DNA of 64,000 nt from Clostridium sp. (GTDB taxonomy: Bacteria; Bacillota; Clostridia; Clostridiales; Clostridiaceae): contig NZ_JAPFDR010000007.1 in the NCBI RefSeq assembly GCF_026168755.1, positions 45,773 to 109,772 on the forward strand, read 5' to 3'. Position 1 is the first letter of the stretch. Every line of letters starts with the position of its first letter. The notes beneath the pieces were generated by a model that saw only the letters and a program-made list of their open reading frames with translations, was not told the DNA's origin and ran no database searches. Of this stretch, positions 55,957-64,000 are shown in pieces. A program made the position numbers and the translations under genes.

Positions 55957-57009
55957 ATGAAAACTTATTTAGTAACTGGTGGGGCTGGATTTATAGGCTC
56001 AAACTTTGTATTATACATGTTAAAAAAATATGAAGATATAAGAATAATTAATTTAGATAAGTTAACTTATGCAGGAAACTTAGAAAACTTAAAGTCAATA
56101 CAAGATGATCCAAGACACATATTTGTACATGGAGATATCTGTGACAATGAATTAGTTAATTGTTTATTTGAAAAATATGAAATAGACTATGTTGCTCACT
56201 TTGCAGCAGAATCTCACGTTGACAGAAGTATAAGAGAACCAGAAGTATTTGCTAAGACAAATGTTATGGGAACAGTTAACTTATTAAACTGTGCTAAAGC
56301 AGCATGGGAAAATGAAGATGGAACATGGAAAGAAGGAGTTAAGTTCTTACACGTTTCAACAGATGAAGTATATGGTTCATTAGGAGAAACAGGATACTTC
56401 ATGGAAACTACTCCACTTGACCCTCATAGCCCATATTCATCAAGTAAAGCCGGATCAGATTTAATGGTTAAGGCATACCATGATACATACAAAATGCCAA
56501 TGAATATAACAAGATGTTCAAATAACTATGGACCATTCCAATTCCCAGAAAAATTAATACCATTATTAATAAATAACTGTTTAGCTCACAAGGATTTACC
56601 AGTATACGGGGATGGAATGAACATAAGAGACTGGTTATTCGTTGAAGACCATGCTAAAGCTATCGATATGGTTATAAACAACGGTAGAAGCGGTGAAGTT
56701 TATAATGTTGGTGGACATAATGAAAGAACTAACATAACAATAGTTAAGACAGTAATATCTTACTTAAATGAAAATGTTGATAAAGAAGTTACTGAAAACT
56801 TAATTAAGTATGTTGAAGATAGAAAAGGTCACGATAGAAGATACGGAATAGACCCAACTAAGATTAAAGAAGAATTAGGATGGTATCCTGAGACTAGATT
56901 TGAAGTTGGAATTAAGAAGACTATTCAATGGTATTTAGATAACCAAGAGTGGATGAAAAATGTTACTTCAGGTGCATATCAAAACTACTATAATGAAATG
57001 TATAAATAA
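55957..57009 (+). CDS. rmlB: dTDP-glucose 4,6-dehydratase
   Basis: 350 residues, RBS AAGGAGA. Second step of the pathway. TGGAGFIGSNFVLYML, HFAAESHVDRSI, FLHVSTDEVYGSLG with the catalytic DE pair, Y-x3-K in SPYSSSKAGSDLMV, and RCSNNYGPFQFPEKLIPL. Full length; strong bias for codons such as TAC and AAC, more than in neighbouring genes, pointing to high expression. Ends the operon before a terminator. Confidence 0.97.
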   Translation: MKTYLVTGGAGFIGSNFVLYMLKKYEDIRIINLDKLTYAGNLENLKSIQDDPRHIFVHGDICDNELVNCLFEKYEIDYVAHFAAESHVDRSIREPEVFAKTNVMGTVNLLNCAKAAWENEDGTWKEGVKFLHVSTDEVYGSLGETGYFMETTPLDPHSPYSSSKAGSDLMVKAYHDTYKMPMNITRCSNNYGPFQFPEKLIPLLINNCLAHKDLPVYGDGMNIRDWLFVEDHAKAIDMVINNGRSGEVYNVGGHNERTNITIVKTVISYLNENVDKEVTENLIKYVEDRKGHDRRYGIDPTKIKEELGWYPETRFEVGIKKTIQWYLDNQEWMKNVTSGAYQNYYNEMYK

Positions 57010-57025
57010 TTGATATATTTAAAAA

Positions 57026-57064
57026 ATAAAGATAGTGTAGCTTAATATAGGACACTATCTTTAT
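57026..57064 (+). terminator. Terminator after rmlB
   Basis: ATAAAGATAGTGT (57026-57038) / ACACTATCTTTAT (57052-57064). Confidence 0.85.
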
Positions 57065-57582
57065 TTATAAGATTTATTATTTAGATTGATTGAAGTTGTA
57101 AAAAGGTGTTTTTGTAGTAGATTCAACTAATACTCTTATAGACCCATAGCCATAACCCATAAGTTTTAAGTTAATAGCATAAGTAATTTTATCTAAAATA
57201 TTAGAAAGATCAGATATAGTAAATTATCAAAAGGGATTAAAATAAATGATATTAATAAAAGAATAGCAAGAATTTTGCTAAATTTTTTTTGTCTTAATTA
57301 TAGGACAAGAAGTTTTTATTAAGATTTTCTAATATAAATACAACTTTTGTGGTAAAATATGTATTATGTTAAATGCAATTAATCATATTATAATTTTATA
57401 GATAGATAAATGTGTATTTAAATACTATATATAATTATTATTAGTATTATTTATTTTTAATAATAATGAATTTTATTTAAATTTCATATTTTAGGACTTT
57501 TAGATTGCTATTAAATGTTTTGTTAATTATAATATATAATTGATTACGAAATAATATAATTTTAATTTAGAGAGGGGATAGC
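57065..57582. other. Intergenic region with minus-strand relic
   Basis: 518 bases. The left part holds a short coding relic on the minus strand (57077-57224). The rest is A+T-rich without a recognised gene or RNA; the GAGAGGGG ribosome binding site of the next gene is at its right end. Confidence 0.55.
57077..57224 (-). pseudogene. Minus-strand C-terminal gene relic
   Basis: Reading from 57224 down, a frame of about 48 codons includes LSNILDKITYAINLKLMGYG and STTKTPFYNFNQSK and ends in a double stop. Composition is gene-like and distinct from the A+T-rich surroundings. An in-frame stop lies upstream. I cannot assign a family. Confidence 0.35.
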
Positions 57583-59535
57583 ATGCCAATAGAATCGAAA
57601 GAAGAGAAAAGAAAAAAGGATATTTTAGATATATTAATAAAGTATAGGTTTATAATTGCAATAATTGCTTTTGTTTTTTTAGTAGCATTCAAAATTCATG
57701 GAAGTTCCATAGGAGTATGGGACCAATATGTAGCGGAAAAGATTAACACTGATGAAAAAACTGTATTATGGGGAAAAGATAGAGCAATTAGAAGTGATGA
57801 ATGGATGGTTCAAAGCACATATTATATGGCTCAAGCAACTAGTGATGATTATTATCCATTATATAATGAAAATATAATGGATGGAGGATTAAATATGATT
57901 TTGGCATATAATGCTCCTGTGGTCAATATAACGATATTGGGAAAGCCTTTTAATTGGGGATTCTTACTTTTAGGAAAAGAATATGGATTATCATGGTATT
58001 GGTCATTTAAAACAATTGCATTACTATTATTAGCATTTGAATTATCAATGATATTAACTAAAAAGCGAAAAGGTATTTCTACATTAGGAGCCTTTTGGAT
58101 TACTTTTTCACCAGCTGTTCAGTGGTGGTTTATGCAACATGTAGGGGACATAGTATTTTTTGCGTTAGCTCTAATAGTATCTTTTTATAAATATTGGGAA
58201 TATAGGCAAAGTACCGGTAAACGGCTAATATTTTCTGGAATATTTGCTTTTAGTGCAATTGGATTTGCATTAATTATTTATCCTGCATTTCAAGTGCCAA
58301 TTGCATATTTGATATTAGTATTAATGGCTACAATTTATTTTTCAGTATTTAAGAAGCCTAAATTAAAAGTAAGTGATTATTTTTTTATAGGTGCTATTAT
58401 AATAACAATTGGTGGGATTTTAGGATGGTTCGTTATTAATTCTATAGATGCAATAAAAGCATCATTAAATACTGTTTATCCTGGAAAAAGAGTATCTGTT
58501 GGTGGTGGTGTTGAAATATTTAGATTAGGAGAGTTTATGATTAATACATATACTCCATTTAAAGATATTAATTATCTGAATAATTGCGAAACAAGTTCAT
58601 TTATTAATTTCTTTATAGGATCATCTATAGTATTATTTATTGCTATTAAGAAAAAGATAAAGGATATTTCAATAGGTATATCATTATTTGCTGTATCAGT
58701 AATTGAATTGATATGGATGTTTATACCATTTAATGAAGTAATAGCAAAAATAACATTACTAAGCTATGTTCCAACTAAAAGAATGATGTTAATGTTTAGT
58801 TTTACAGCTATGTTGTTATCAATATGGGCTATGGGAGTTATAGTAAATGAAAATCTAATAAGCAAAAAAAATGGATGCTTAATTGCAATTATTAATTGGA
58901 TAGTATATTGCTTATTGGTATATAATTATCCATATAAGGATTATGTTAGTCTTAAATATTATATAATGCTATTTGGAATATATTTAATTATTAACTTAGC
59001 TTTATTTACAGGATTAAGAAAAGTTCTATATTTGTTTATGGCAATAGTTATATTTATGTCAGGAATGACGGTAAATCCAATTGTTAAGGGGATAGGAGCT
59101 ATATATAATAAAACCTTATCTAAAGCAATAATTGAAATAGAAGCTAATGATCCAGATGAACTTTGGATAGCAGAGGGTGATGGAGTAAAGGGAAATTATA
59201 TATATGCAAATGGAGCTAAGACATTAAATGGTACTCATTTTTATCCTGCATTGAAAACTTGGGAAAGTATTAGTGATAATAATGAAATATATAATAGGTA
59301 TGCTCATATAAAAATCAATTTAATTGAAGGAAATACTAATTTTAACTTAGACAGTTTAGATGTATTTTCAATAAATCTTAATATTGATGAACTTAAGAAG
59401 TTAAATGTCAAATATATATTAACAAAGAATGAATTAGATACTAAGTTTGAGGATTATGATGCAATAAAATTTAATAGGATATATTATAGTGAAGTTGATA
59501 ATAACAAAATTTATGAGGTTATTTATAATCAATAA
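57583..59535 (+). CDS. Polytopic GT-C-like membrane glycosyltransferase candidate
   Basis: 650 residues, about 11-13 membrane helices. After the first helix comes a large external loop with GKDRAIRSDEWMVQSTYYMAQ, carrying Asp/Glu residues early in the protein, as in GT-C enzymes that use lipid-linked sugars. Further motifs: FSPAVQWWFMQHVGD and YVPTKRMMLMFSF. The last 130 residues form a soluble external domain. Similar proteins lie beside GtrA/GtrB-like genes in clostridia. The next genes make polyprenyl-phosphate-sugar and a flippase, which supports a role as the final transferase of a Gtr-like system. Family call by layout and neighbours, so moderate. Confidence 0.6.
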   Translation: MPIESKEEKRKKDILDILIKYRFIIAIIAFVFLVAFKIHGSSIGVWDQYVAEKINTDEKTVLWGKDRAIRSDEWMVQSTYYMAQATSDDYYPLYNENIMDGGLNMILAYNAPVVNITILGKPFNWGFLLLGKEYGLSWYWSFKTIALLLLAFELSMILTKKRKGISTLGAFWITFSPAVQWWFMQHVGDIVFFALALIVSFYKYWEYRQSTGKRLIFSGIFAFSAIGFALIIYPAFQVPIAYLILVLMATIYFSVFKKPKLKVSDYFFIGAIIITIGGILGWFVINSIDAIKASLNTVYPGKRVSVGGGVEIFRLGEFMINTYTPFKDINYLNNCETSSFINFFIGSSIVLFIAIKKKIKDISIGISLFAVSVIELIWMFIPFNEVIAKITLLSYVPTKRMMLMFSFTAMLLSIWAMGVIVNENLISKKNGCLIAIINWIVYCLLVYNYPYKDYVSLKYYIMLFGIYLIINLALFTGLRKVLYLFMAIVIFMSGMTVNPIVKGIGAIYNKTLSKAIIEIEANDPDELWIAEGDGVKGNYIYANGAKTLNGTHFYPALKTWESISDNNEIYNRYAHIKINLIEGNTNFNLDSLDVFSINLNIDELKKLNVKYILTKNELDTKFEDYDAIKFNRIYYSEVDNNKIYEVIYNQ

Positions 59536-59582
59536 AGTGTAAAGTTTAATTTACGAATGTTAAATTTTTAGGAGGATTAATA

Positions 59583-60515
59583 ATGAAGATAGCTGTACTT
59601 ATACCGTGCTATAATGAAGAATTGACTATTGGAAAAGTCGTTGATGATTTTAAAAGAGAATTACCAGAAGCAGATATATATGTGTATGATAATAATTCCA
59701 AGGATAAAACTGGAGAAATTGCAAAAGAGCATGGAGCTATAGTAGTTAAGGAGATTCGTCAAGGAAAAGGTAATGTTGTAAGATCTATGTTTAGGGATAT
59801 AGAGGCTGATATATATGTAATGATTGATGGAGATGATACATATCCAGCAGAAGCTGCTAGAATGTTAATTCAACCAATTATTGATAATGAGGCTGATATG
59901 GTTATTGGAGATAGATTATCAAATGGGACATATGAAAAGGAAAATAAAAGAGCATTCCATAATTTAGGTAATAACTTAGTTAAGGGATTAATAGGGATGC
60001 TATTTAAAAATGAAATTAAAGATATTATGACTGGATATAGAGTATTTAATAGATTCTTTGTTAAGACAATGCCTGTAATAAGTGATGGATTTCAAATTGA
60101 GACTGAGATTAGTATTCATGCATTAGATAAAAAGTTTAGATTAAAAGAAATACCAATAGTGTATAGGGATAGACCAGAAGGCAGTGAGTCAAAGTTAAGT
60201 ACATTTAGAGATGGATTTAGGGTTCTTAAGACATTAGCTAGCTTATTTAAGGATTATAAGCCTATGATGTTTTTTGGAATATGCAGTATATTATCATTAA
60301 TATTAGGATTAATTACTGGAATTCCAGTAATATATGAATTTATAATAACTGGATATATAAGAAAGCTACCATCAGCAGTATTATCAGTTGGATTTATTTT
60401 AATATGTATTATATCGCTTGCTAGTGGATTAATTTTGGATACTATAGCAACAACAAATAAAAAAGATTATGAATTATATTTAAATAAATATAAAGAGCAG
60501 CAAGGGAAAAGATAA
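59583..60515 (+). CDS. Polyprenyl-phosphate glycosyltransferase, DPM1/GtrB-like
   Basis: 310 residues. GT2 catalytic domain (about 1-220): IAVLIPCYNEELTIGKVVDDF, YVYDNNSKDKTGEIA, VKEIRQGKGNVVRSMF, DIYVMIDGDDTYPAEA with the DxD, IGDRLSNGTY and DIMTGYRVFNRFFVKTMPV. Two C-terminal membrane helices (about 230-255 and 265-290). It loads a sugar from a nucleotide donor onto undecaprenyl phosphate at the inner face. RBS AGGAGG. The membrane transferase upstream and flippase genes downstream complete the system. Confidence 0.9.
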   Translation: MKIAVLIPCYNEELTIGKVVDDFKRELPEADIYVYDNNSKDKTGEIAKEHGAIVVKEIRQGKGNVVRSMFRDIEADIYVMIDGDDTYPAEAARMLIQPIIDNEADMVIGDRLSNGTYEKENKRAFHNLGNNLVKGLIGMLFKNEIKDIMTGYRVFNRFFVKTMPVISDGFQIETEISIHALDKKFRLKEIPIVYRDRPEGSESKLSTFRDGFRVLKTLASLFKDYKPMMFFGICSILSLILGLITGIPVIYEFIITGYIRKLPSAVLSVGFILICIISLASGLILDTIATTNKKDYELYLNKYKEQQGKR

Positions 60516-60517
60516 TT

Positions 60518-60865
60518 ATGGAAAAGGTTATATTGTCTTTAAAAAAGAATAAAATAGGTATACTTATAATGATTGTTTCAGCAATCTGTACTGCATTTGG
60601 GCAATATTTTTGGAAAATATCTGAGGGAAATATTATAAAAGATTTAGTTATAGGTTTTTTTCTTTATGGAATTGGTGCAATAATTATGATTATTGCATTC
60701 AAGTTTGGAAGCCTTTCAGTATTGCATCCTATGATGAGTATTGGATATATAGTAGCTTTATTTATAGGATATTTTTTACTTGGTGAATATATTACGGTAA
60801 TGAAGGTTGTTGGTATTATATTTATATTAATTGGAGTAACCTTAATAGGAGTTGGAGATGAGTAA
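60518..60865 (+). CDS. SMR/EamA-type small membrane protein, flippase subunit 1
   Basis: 115 residues, four helices. SAICTAFGQYFWKISEG and GSLSVLHPMMSIGYIVALFIGYFLLGEYITVMKVVGIIFILIGVTLIG follow the small multidrug resistance fold as in ArnE/ArnF-type flippases, which turn lipid-linked sugars to the outer face. Starts three bases after the GtrB-like gene and overlaps its partner by 8 bases. Confidence 0.8.
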   Translation: MEKVILSLKKNKIGILIMIVSAICTAFGQYFWKISEGNIIKDLVIGFFLYGIGAIIMIIAFKFGSLSVLHPMMSIGYIVALFIGYFLLGEYITVMKVVGIIFILIGVTLIGVGDE

Positions 60866-61190
60866 TATTATTTATATAATTCTTTTAATAGGAACATTAT
60901 TAGGTGCTTTAGGTGGATTTTGTTTAAAAAAATCCACAACAAAAGAAAGTTTAATAAAAAGCTTTTTAAGCCCGTTTTTATATTTAGGTGGAGTATTATA
61001 TGTATTTTCTGCAATATTAAATATAATAGTATTAAAACAGTTACCATACTCTGTGGTTTTACCATTGACATCAATAACTTATGTTTGGTCATTATTTATA
61101 TCGTACTATTTTCTTAATGAAAAAATTACTAAAATCAAAATATATGGTATTATATGTATAGTTATAGGTGCAATTTTTATAGGAATATAA
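60858..61190 (+). CDS. SMR/EamA-type small membrane protein, flippase subunit 2
   Basis: 110 residues from ATG 60858 (a TTG at 60852 is possible). Four helices; GALGGFCLKKSTTKESLIK and PYSVVLPLTSITYVWSLFISYYFLNEKITKIKIYGIICIVIGAIFIG are typical of the SMR/ArnE fold. Paired, unequal SMR genes usually form a heterodimer, here probably the flippase that replaces GtrA. Confidence 0.8.
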   Translation: MSNIIYIILLIGTLLGALGGFCLKKSTTKESLIKSFLSPFLYLGGVLYVFSAILNIIVLKQLPYSVVLPLTSITYVWSLFISYYFLNEKITKIKIYGIICIVIGAIFIGI

Positions 61191-61196
61191 AAAAGG

Positions 61197-61243
61197 GGCT
61201 GTATCATATTGAATTTATAAATTCAATATGATACAGCCTATTT
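61197..61243. terminator. 42-bp perfect palindrome, bidirectional terminator
   Basis: 61197-61238 is a perfect inverted repeat with 21-base arms and no spacer, starting GGCTGTATCA and ending TGATACAGCC, flanked by an A-run before and TATTTTAA after. It separates converging genes. Confidence 0.85.
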
Positions 61244-61282
61244 TAATTGCTAAGTGTCTATTTTTTCACGTTTACGGATTTT

Positions 61283-62545
61283 TTAGTACTTTGATGGTTT
61301 ATTTAATATATCAGTTAAAACGTAAAGTAGTATTATAATAAATAGAGGTAGCCAAAGAAGAGCAAGTCTATTTATTATAAATAAATCTTTAGAAAGAACT
61401 ATTAAACCTGTTAATATTGTAAAATATGCAGTAAATTTAAATAAGAAAATAGCCTTTTTATCTTTAATTTTTATTATAAAATAGATGAAAGCTATACAAG
61501 ATGCTATGGTTAAAATAGTTCCTAAAATATTTCCTATGCAATATAAAATTAAATAAATTAAACCTGTATTTAAAAATCCTAATAATGGTGGATCGTATAT
61601 AATATGAATAATTAATTGAGTGAATAAATTAATCAACATATTAATTCCACTTCCAAAATGAGTAGTGAATATTTCTTGTAAATATGTAATTTGAGCTAAT
61701 GAAAAAAGCGAATTTGAATGATTTTCTTGAAAATTAAAATTAACAAAGAAATAAATTGTAGCAACTATTGCAATAAAATAGAATATATCTATAAAACTAA
61801 GAATTCGCTTATTATTTTTAAAGGTAAAAATAATACATGCAATAATAACTAATAAAGAATATGCCCTAAACTCAAATAGTAATAAGGATATTATTAGAAT
61901 TAAGATTAAAATCTTATAATTTATTTTTTGTGATAGTATATAATAAATCAATATAGAAATTAAACAAATTATAATATTATCCCTCATAAGTAAAGAGTTA
62001 CATAAAATATAACCAGGTAATATACTAAAAATTCCTACACTTAATAAAGAAAGTTTTTCGTTAAGATATACTTTAGATATTTTGTATAAAAATATTGATG
62101 TTGGAATATATACAAATAATTTTATTAAAATTAAATCTAGAGTAGATTTTATTCCTATACCTTTAATGAGTGTTAATAAGATTACGAAGATATTGTAGTT
62201 TCCATAACTAGCATGACCTTCCGCATCTACGAATTCATATACAGGTAATTTTTTATGTAACCATGCACTAATATCTCCATTCTTTAAATGGTTTAATAAG
62301 ATATCAGAATCTATATAATATTTATATTCATCACAAAAGTGATTATTTGCCACGTTTCCAAATAATATTCCATGTTCAAATCCATTTGATAAATTATTAT
62401 AATATATGACTATAGAAAATAAAGCGTAAATTATTAAGAAACTACTAGAGAGTAAAAAGAAACTTTTAGAGTAAGAATTTCTTTTGTATAGGTAGTAGTT
62501 TAATAATAATATAAAAATAATTATTAAAGGTGTAAATATACTCAT
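61283..62545 (-). CDS. Polytopic membrane protein, possible polysaccharide polymerase or GT-C enzyme
   Basis: 420 residues with about eleven helices; ATG after AAGGAGATT. An external loop near the N-terminus has CDEYKYYIDSDILLNHLKNGD, with several acidic residues, and LLMRDNIIICLISILIYYILS contains an Arg-Asp in the membrane. This pattern is seen in Wzy/EpsG-like polymerases and GT-C proteins, but I cannot match it to a named family. Position at the edge of the glycan cluster supports a sugar-related role. Confidence 0.45.
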   Translation of the reverse strand: MSIFTPLIIIFILLLNYYLYKRNSYSKSFFLLSSSFLIIYALFSIVIYYNNLSNGFEHGILFGNVANNHFCDEYKYYIDSDILLNHLKNGDISAWLHKKLPVYEFVDAEGHASYGNYNIFVILLTLIKGIGIKSTLDLILIKLFVYIPTSIFLYKISKVYLNEKLSLLSVGIFSILPGYILCNSLLMRDNIIICLISILIYYILSQKINYKILILILIISLLLFEFRAYSLLVIIACIIFTFKNNKRILSFIDIFYFIAIVATIYFFVNFNFQENHSNSLFSLAQITYLQEIFTTHFGSGINMLINLFTQLIIHIIYDPPLLGFLNTGLIYLILYCIGNILGTILTIASCIAFIYFIIKIKDKKAIFLFKFTAYFTILTGLIVLSKDLFIINRLALLWLPLFIIILLYVLTDILNKPSKY

Positions 62546-62713
62546 GACAATCTCCTTGATATATTTTATTTTCTCATATTAGTATATAGTATTAAGCAAA
62601 ATATAACAATAATGTACAAGCTATTTTAAAATAATAGTTATAAAATAATACTGTAACAAAATTGACTTATAAATTACATTAATATATCTATTTCACTATT
62701 GATGTGGCATCTA

Positions 62714-62743
62714 TTTACAAAAATATTTGTAATATGTTACTAT
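62714..62743 (+). promoter_or_regulatory. Predicted promoter with overlapping palindrome
   Basis: TTTACA (62714-62719), 18 bases, TGT-TACTAT (62735-62743) as extended -10. A palindrome TTACAAA/TTTGTAA (62715-62721 / 62726-62732) covers the spacer and could bind a repressor. It lies before the glucosaminidase gene. Confidence 0.5.
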
Positions 62744-62779
62744 TAATAGGAAGCTATTATCAAAAGTAGGGGGAATGCG

Positions 62780-64000
62780 ATGAAGAAAAATAGAATTTTT
62801 ATAGTATTAGTATGTCTATTGTTTATGCTTAATTCATTTAACTTCAATGTACAAGCGTTAAGTAGTAACTCAAGTAGTAGAGCAATAGGAAATGTTAATA
62901 TAGTTTCAGAAGTAGATACTTCTTTAGAGACTATTGAAGCATGGGCCAGAAGCAAAAATGCTACAGAAACATTTGTTGGATTAGCAAAACTATACAAGCA
63001 GTATGCTAAATCAAGAGGTGGAGTTAACTGGGTATTAGCTTATGTACAAGCTGCTAAGGAAACTGGATATGGAAAATTTGGGGGAGTTTTAGATGAATCC
63101 TATCATAATCCTTGTGGGTTAAAAAATCCAAGTGGTGGAGATGACTATGATGCAAATGCTCACAAGAAATTTGATAACTGGGATCAAGGAGTAATAGCAC
63201 ATTTAGATCATTTAGCATTATATGCTGCTGCAGATGGGTATCCAAAGACAAGCTATGTTGATAGTTGGAAAGGTGAAGAATTATCAGTAGATGAGACATA
63301 TGATCCAAGGCATACAGGGTGGTTTGGTACTACTAGTGGTATTTTAGGCAAAGCAAAGGATGCATTAAGTTTAACTGGAAGTTGGGCTTCAGATCTAAAT
63401 TATGGAATAGAGTTATTTAGACTATATTGTGATGCAACTAAATCAGAATACTTACCAGCAAGAAGTAATTTAGAATCACCATCAAATTCAGAAGTTATTA
63501 CTAATGGTAAGTTAAGAATTAAAGGATGGGCTTTACATGCATTTGGAATTAAAGAAATTAAGGTTTTAGTTGATAATTCTCAAGTTGCAACTATAAGTAC
63601 TGGAGTTAGTAGATCAGATGTTAATTCAACATATCCAGGATACTTTAATGGAGCTAATTCAGGTTTTGATGAGACAATAGATATAAGCAATCTTGGAACT
63701 GGTAATAAAACTGTAGAGGTTAAGATTATTGCTAGAAATGGCGAAACTCAAAGTTACAAAAGAAATATAATAATTAAAGGTGAAGAAAATACATTACCTT
63801 TTAGGTACTCATTAGATGAGCCTGTTACTAATGAAAAAATAAGCTCAAATAGCTTGAAAATAAGAGGATGGGCATTAGCAGGTTCTGGAGTTAAAGAAGT
63901 AAGAGTATATGTTGATGGAACAGATTTAGGAACAGTTCCTTATGGAACATCAAGAGCAGATGTAAATAGTGTATATCCAGGATATTCAAGTGGAAATAAT
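62780..64000 (+). CDS. Secreted endo-beta-N-acetylglucosaminidase (GH73) with Ig-like repeats, 3' end outside window
   Basis: Frame is open to the last base; 407 residues seen. ATG follows GGGGGAA. Signal peptide about 1-26 (IFIVLVCLLFMLNSFNFNVQA). Glucosaminidase domain about 50-220: WVLAYVQAAKETGYGKFGG with catalytic Glu94, NPCGLKNPSGGDDYDANA, FDNWDQGVIAHLDHLALYA. Then two tandem repeats (about 235-343 and 346 to the end), each with P-(S/V)-(N/T)-x-(E/V), a short strand, (I/R)KGWAL or (I/R)RGWAL, (G/V)KE(I/V)-(K/R)-V-x-VD and SR(S/A)DVN-x-(T/V)YPGY, a bacterial Ig-like wall-binding module. It cuts the glycan chain of peptidoglycan during growth or separation. Confidence 0.85.
   Translation, partial: MKKNRIFIVLVCLLFMLNSFNFNVQALSSNSSSRAIGNVNIVSEVDTSLETIEAWARSKNATETFVGLAKLYKQYAKSRGGVNWVLAYVQAAKETGYGKFGGVLDESYHNPCGLKNPSGGDDYDANAHKKFDNWDQGVIAHLDHLALYAAADGYPKTSYVDSWKGEELSVDETYDPRHTGWFGTTSGILGKAKDALSLTGSWASDLNYGIELFRLYCDATKSEYLPARSNLESPSNSEVITNGKLRIKGWALHAFGIKEIKVLVDNSQVATISTGVSRSDVNSTYPGYFNGANSGFDETIDISNLGTGNKTVEVKIIARNGETQSYKRNIIIKGEENTLPFRYSLDEPVTNEKISSNSLKIRGWALAGSGVKEVRVYVDGTDLGTVPYGTSRADVNSVYPGYSSGNN

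Noticed and set aside
61197..61238. Transposon end or recombination site
   Set aside because: The perfect palindrome lies between converging genes with T-rich flanks, so a bidirectional terminator explains it.
62743..63308. Two minus-strand ORFs of 84 codons
   Set aside because: They are shadows of the glucosaminidase gene, whose own frame is open to the window end and has a signal peptide and RBS.

Overview
The window is very A+T-rich and nearly every gene is preceded by a strong GGAGG-type ribosome binding site; TTG and GTG starts are common. Together with the gene families (LCP proteins, VanZ, PTS/PRD regulators, split transketolase, GH73 autolysin), this points to a low-GC Firmicute of the Clostridium sensu stricto type. 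I cannot name a species. No rRNA, tRNA or CRISPR array was seen.

Layout. 1-5.7 kb: end of a polysaccharide locus (GT14 glycosyltransferase fragment, acyltransferase), glmS without a glmS ribozyme, an LCP ligase and a VanZ-like protein. 5.7-10 kb: a compact replication module of phage or plasmid type (orphan winged-helix regulator, degenerate DUF2800-like protein, initiator-like protein, DnaB-like helicase). The initiator gene carries twelve 18-bp dyad-symmetric repeats in phase with the codons, followed at once by a very A+T-rich stretch. This looks like an iteron-plus-unwinding-element origin inside the initiator gene and is the most striking feature here. 10-11.5 kb: DUF3990 protein, a gene relic and a C-terminal Rpn-nuclease remnant. 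11.7-18.2 kb: PRD regulator plus ascorbate-type PTS EIIA/B/C, split transketolase and a transaldolase-like aldolase. 18.3-20.4 kb: wreckage of an alpha-glucoside PTS locus (GH4, EIIC, RpiR). 20.4-22.3 kb: a small island with a HepT/MntA toxin-antitoxin pair and a DUF1659/DUF2922 pair, bounded by two nearly identical 44-bp terminators. 22.3-27.8 kb: lactose-type module (GH2 beta-galactosidase, AraC regulator with an in-frame stop, GPH permease).

28-44.6 kb: galU, an efflux/two-component operon (MacA-like gene with an internal deletion, MacB-type ATPase and permease, response regulator, histidine kinase) preceded by an attenuator-like leader, two B-box-type zinc proteins, wecB, a CorC/CNNM protein, a second LCP protein, galE and a truncated LTA-synthase-like gene. 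44.9-57 kb: a cell-surface polysaccharide cluster: initiating sugar-phosphate transferase, glycosyltransferases, Wzm/Wzt-type ABC exporter and a complete dTDP-rhamnose pathway (rmlA, C, D, B). 57.5-61.2 kb: a probable three-part system that decorates glycans outside the membrane (GT-C-like protein, polyprenyl-phosphate glycosyltransferase, paired SMR-type flippase subunits). 61.3 kb to the end: a polytopic membrane protein and a secreted glucosaminidase that runs off the window.

How it fits together: glmS, galU, galE, wecB and rmlABCD supply activated sugars. The GT cluster assembles a probably rhamnose-containing polymer on a lipid carrier, the ABC exporter moves it out, LCP proteins may attach it to peptidoglycan, and the Gtr-like system could add side groups. 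The sugar-uptake loci are catabolic and partly decayed. The replication and toxin modules are accessory DNA.
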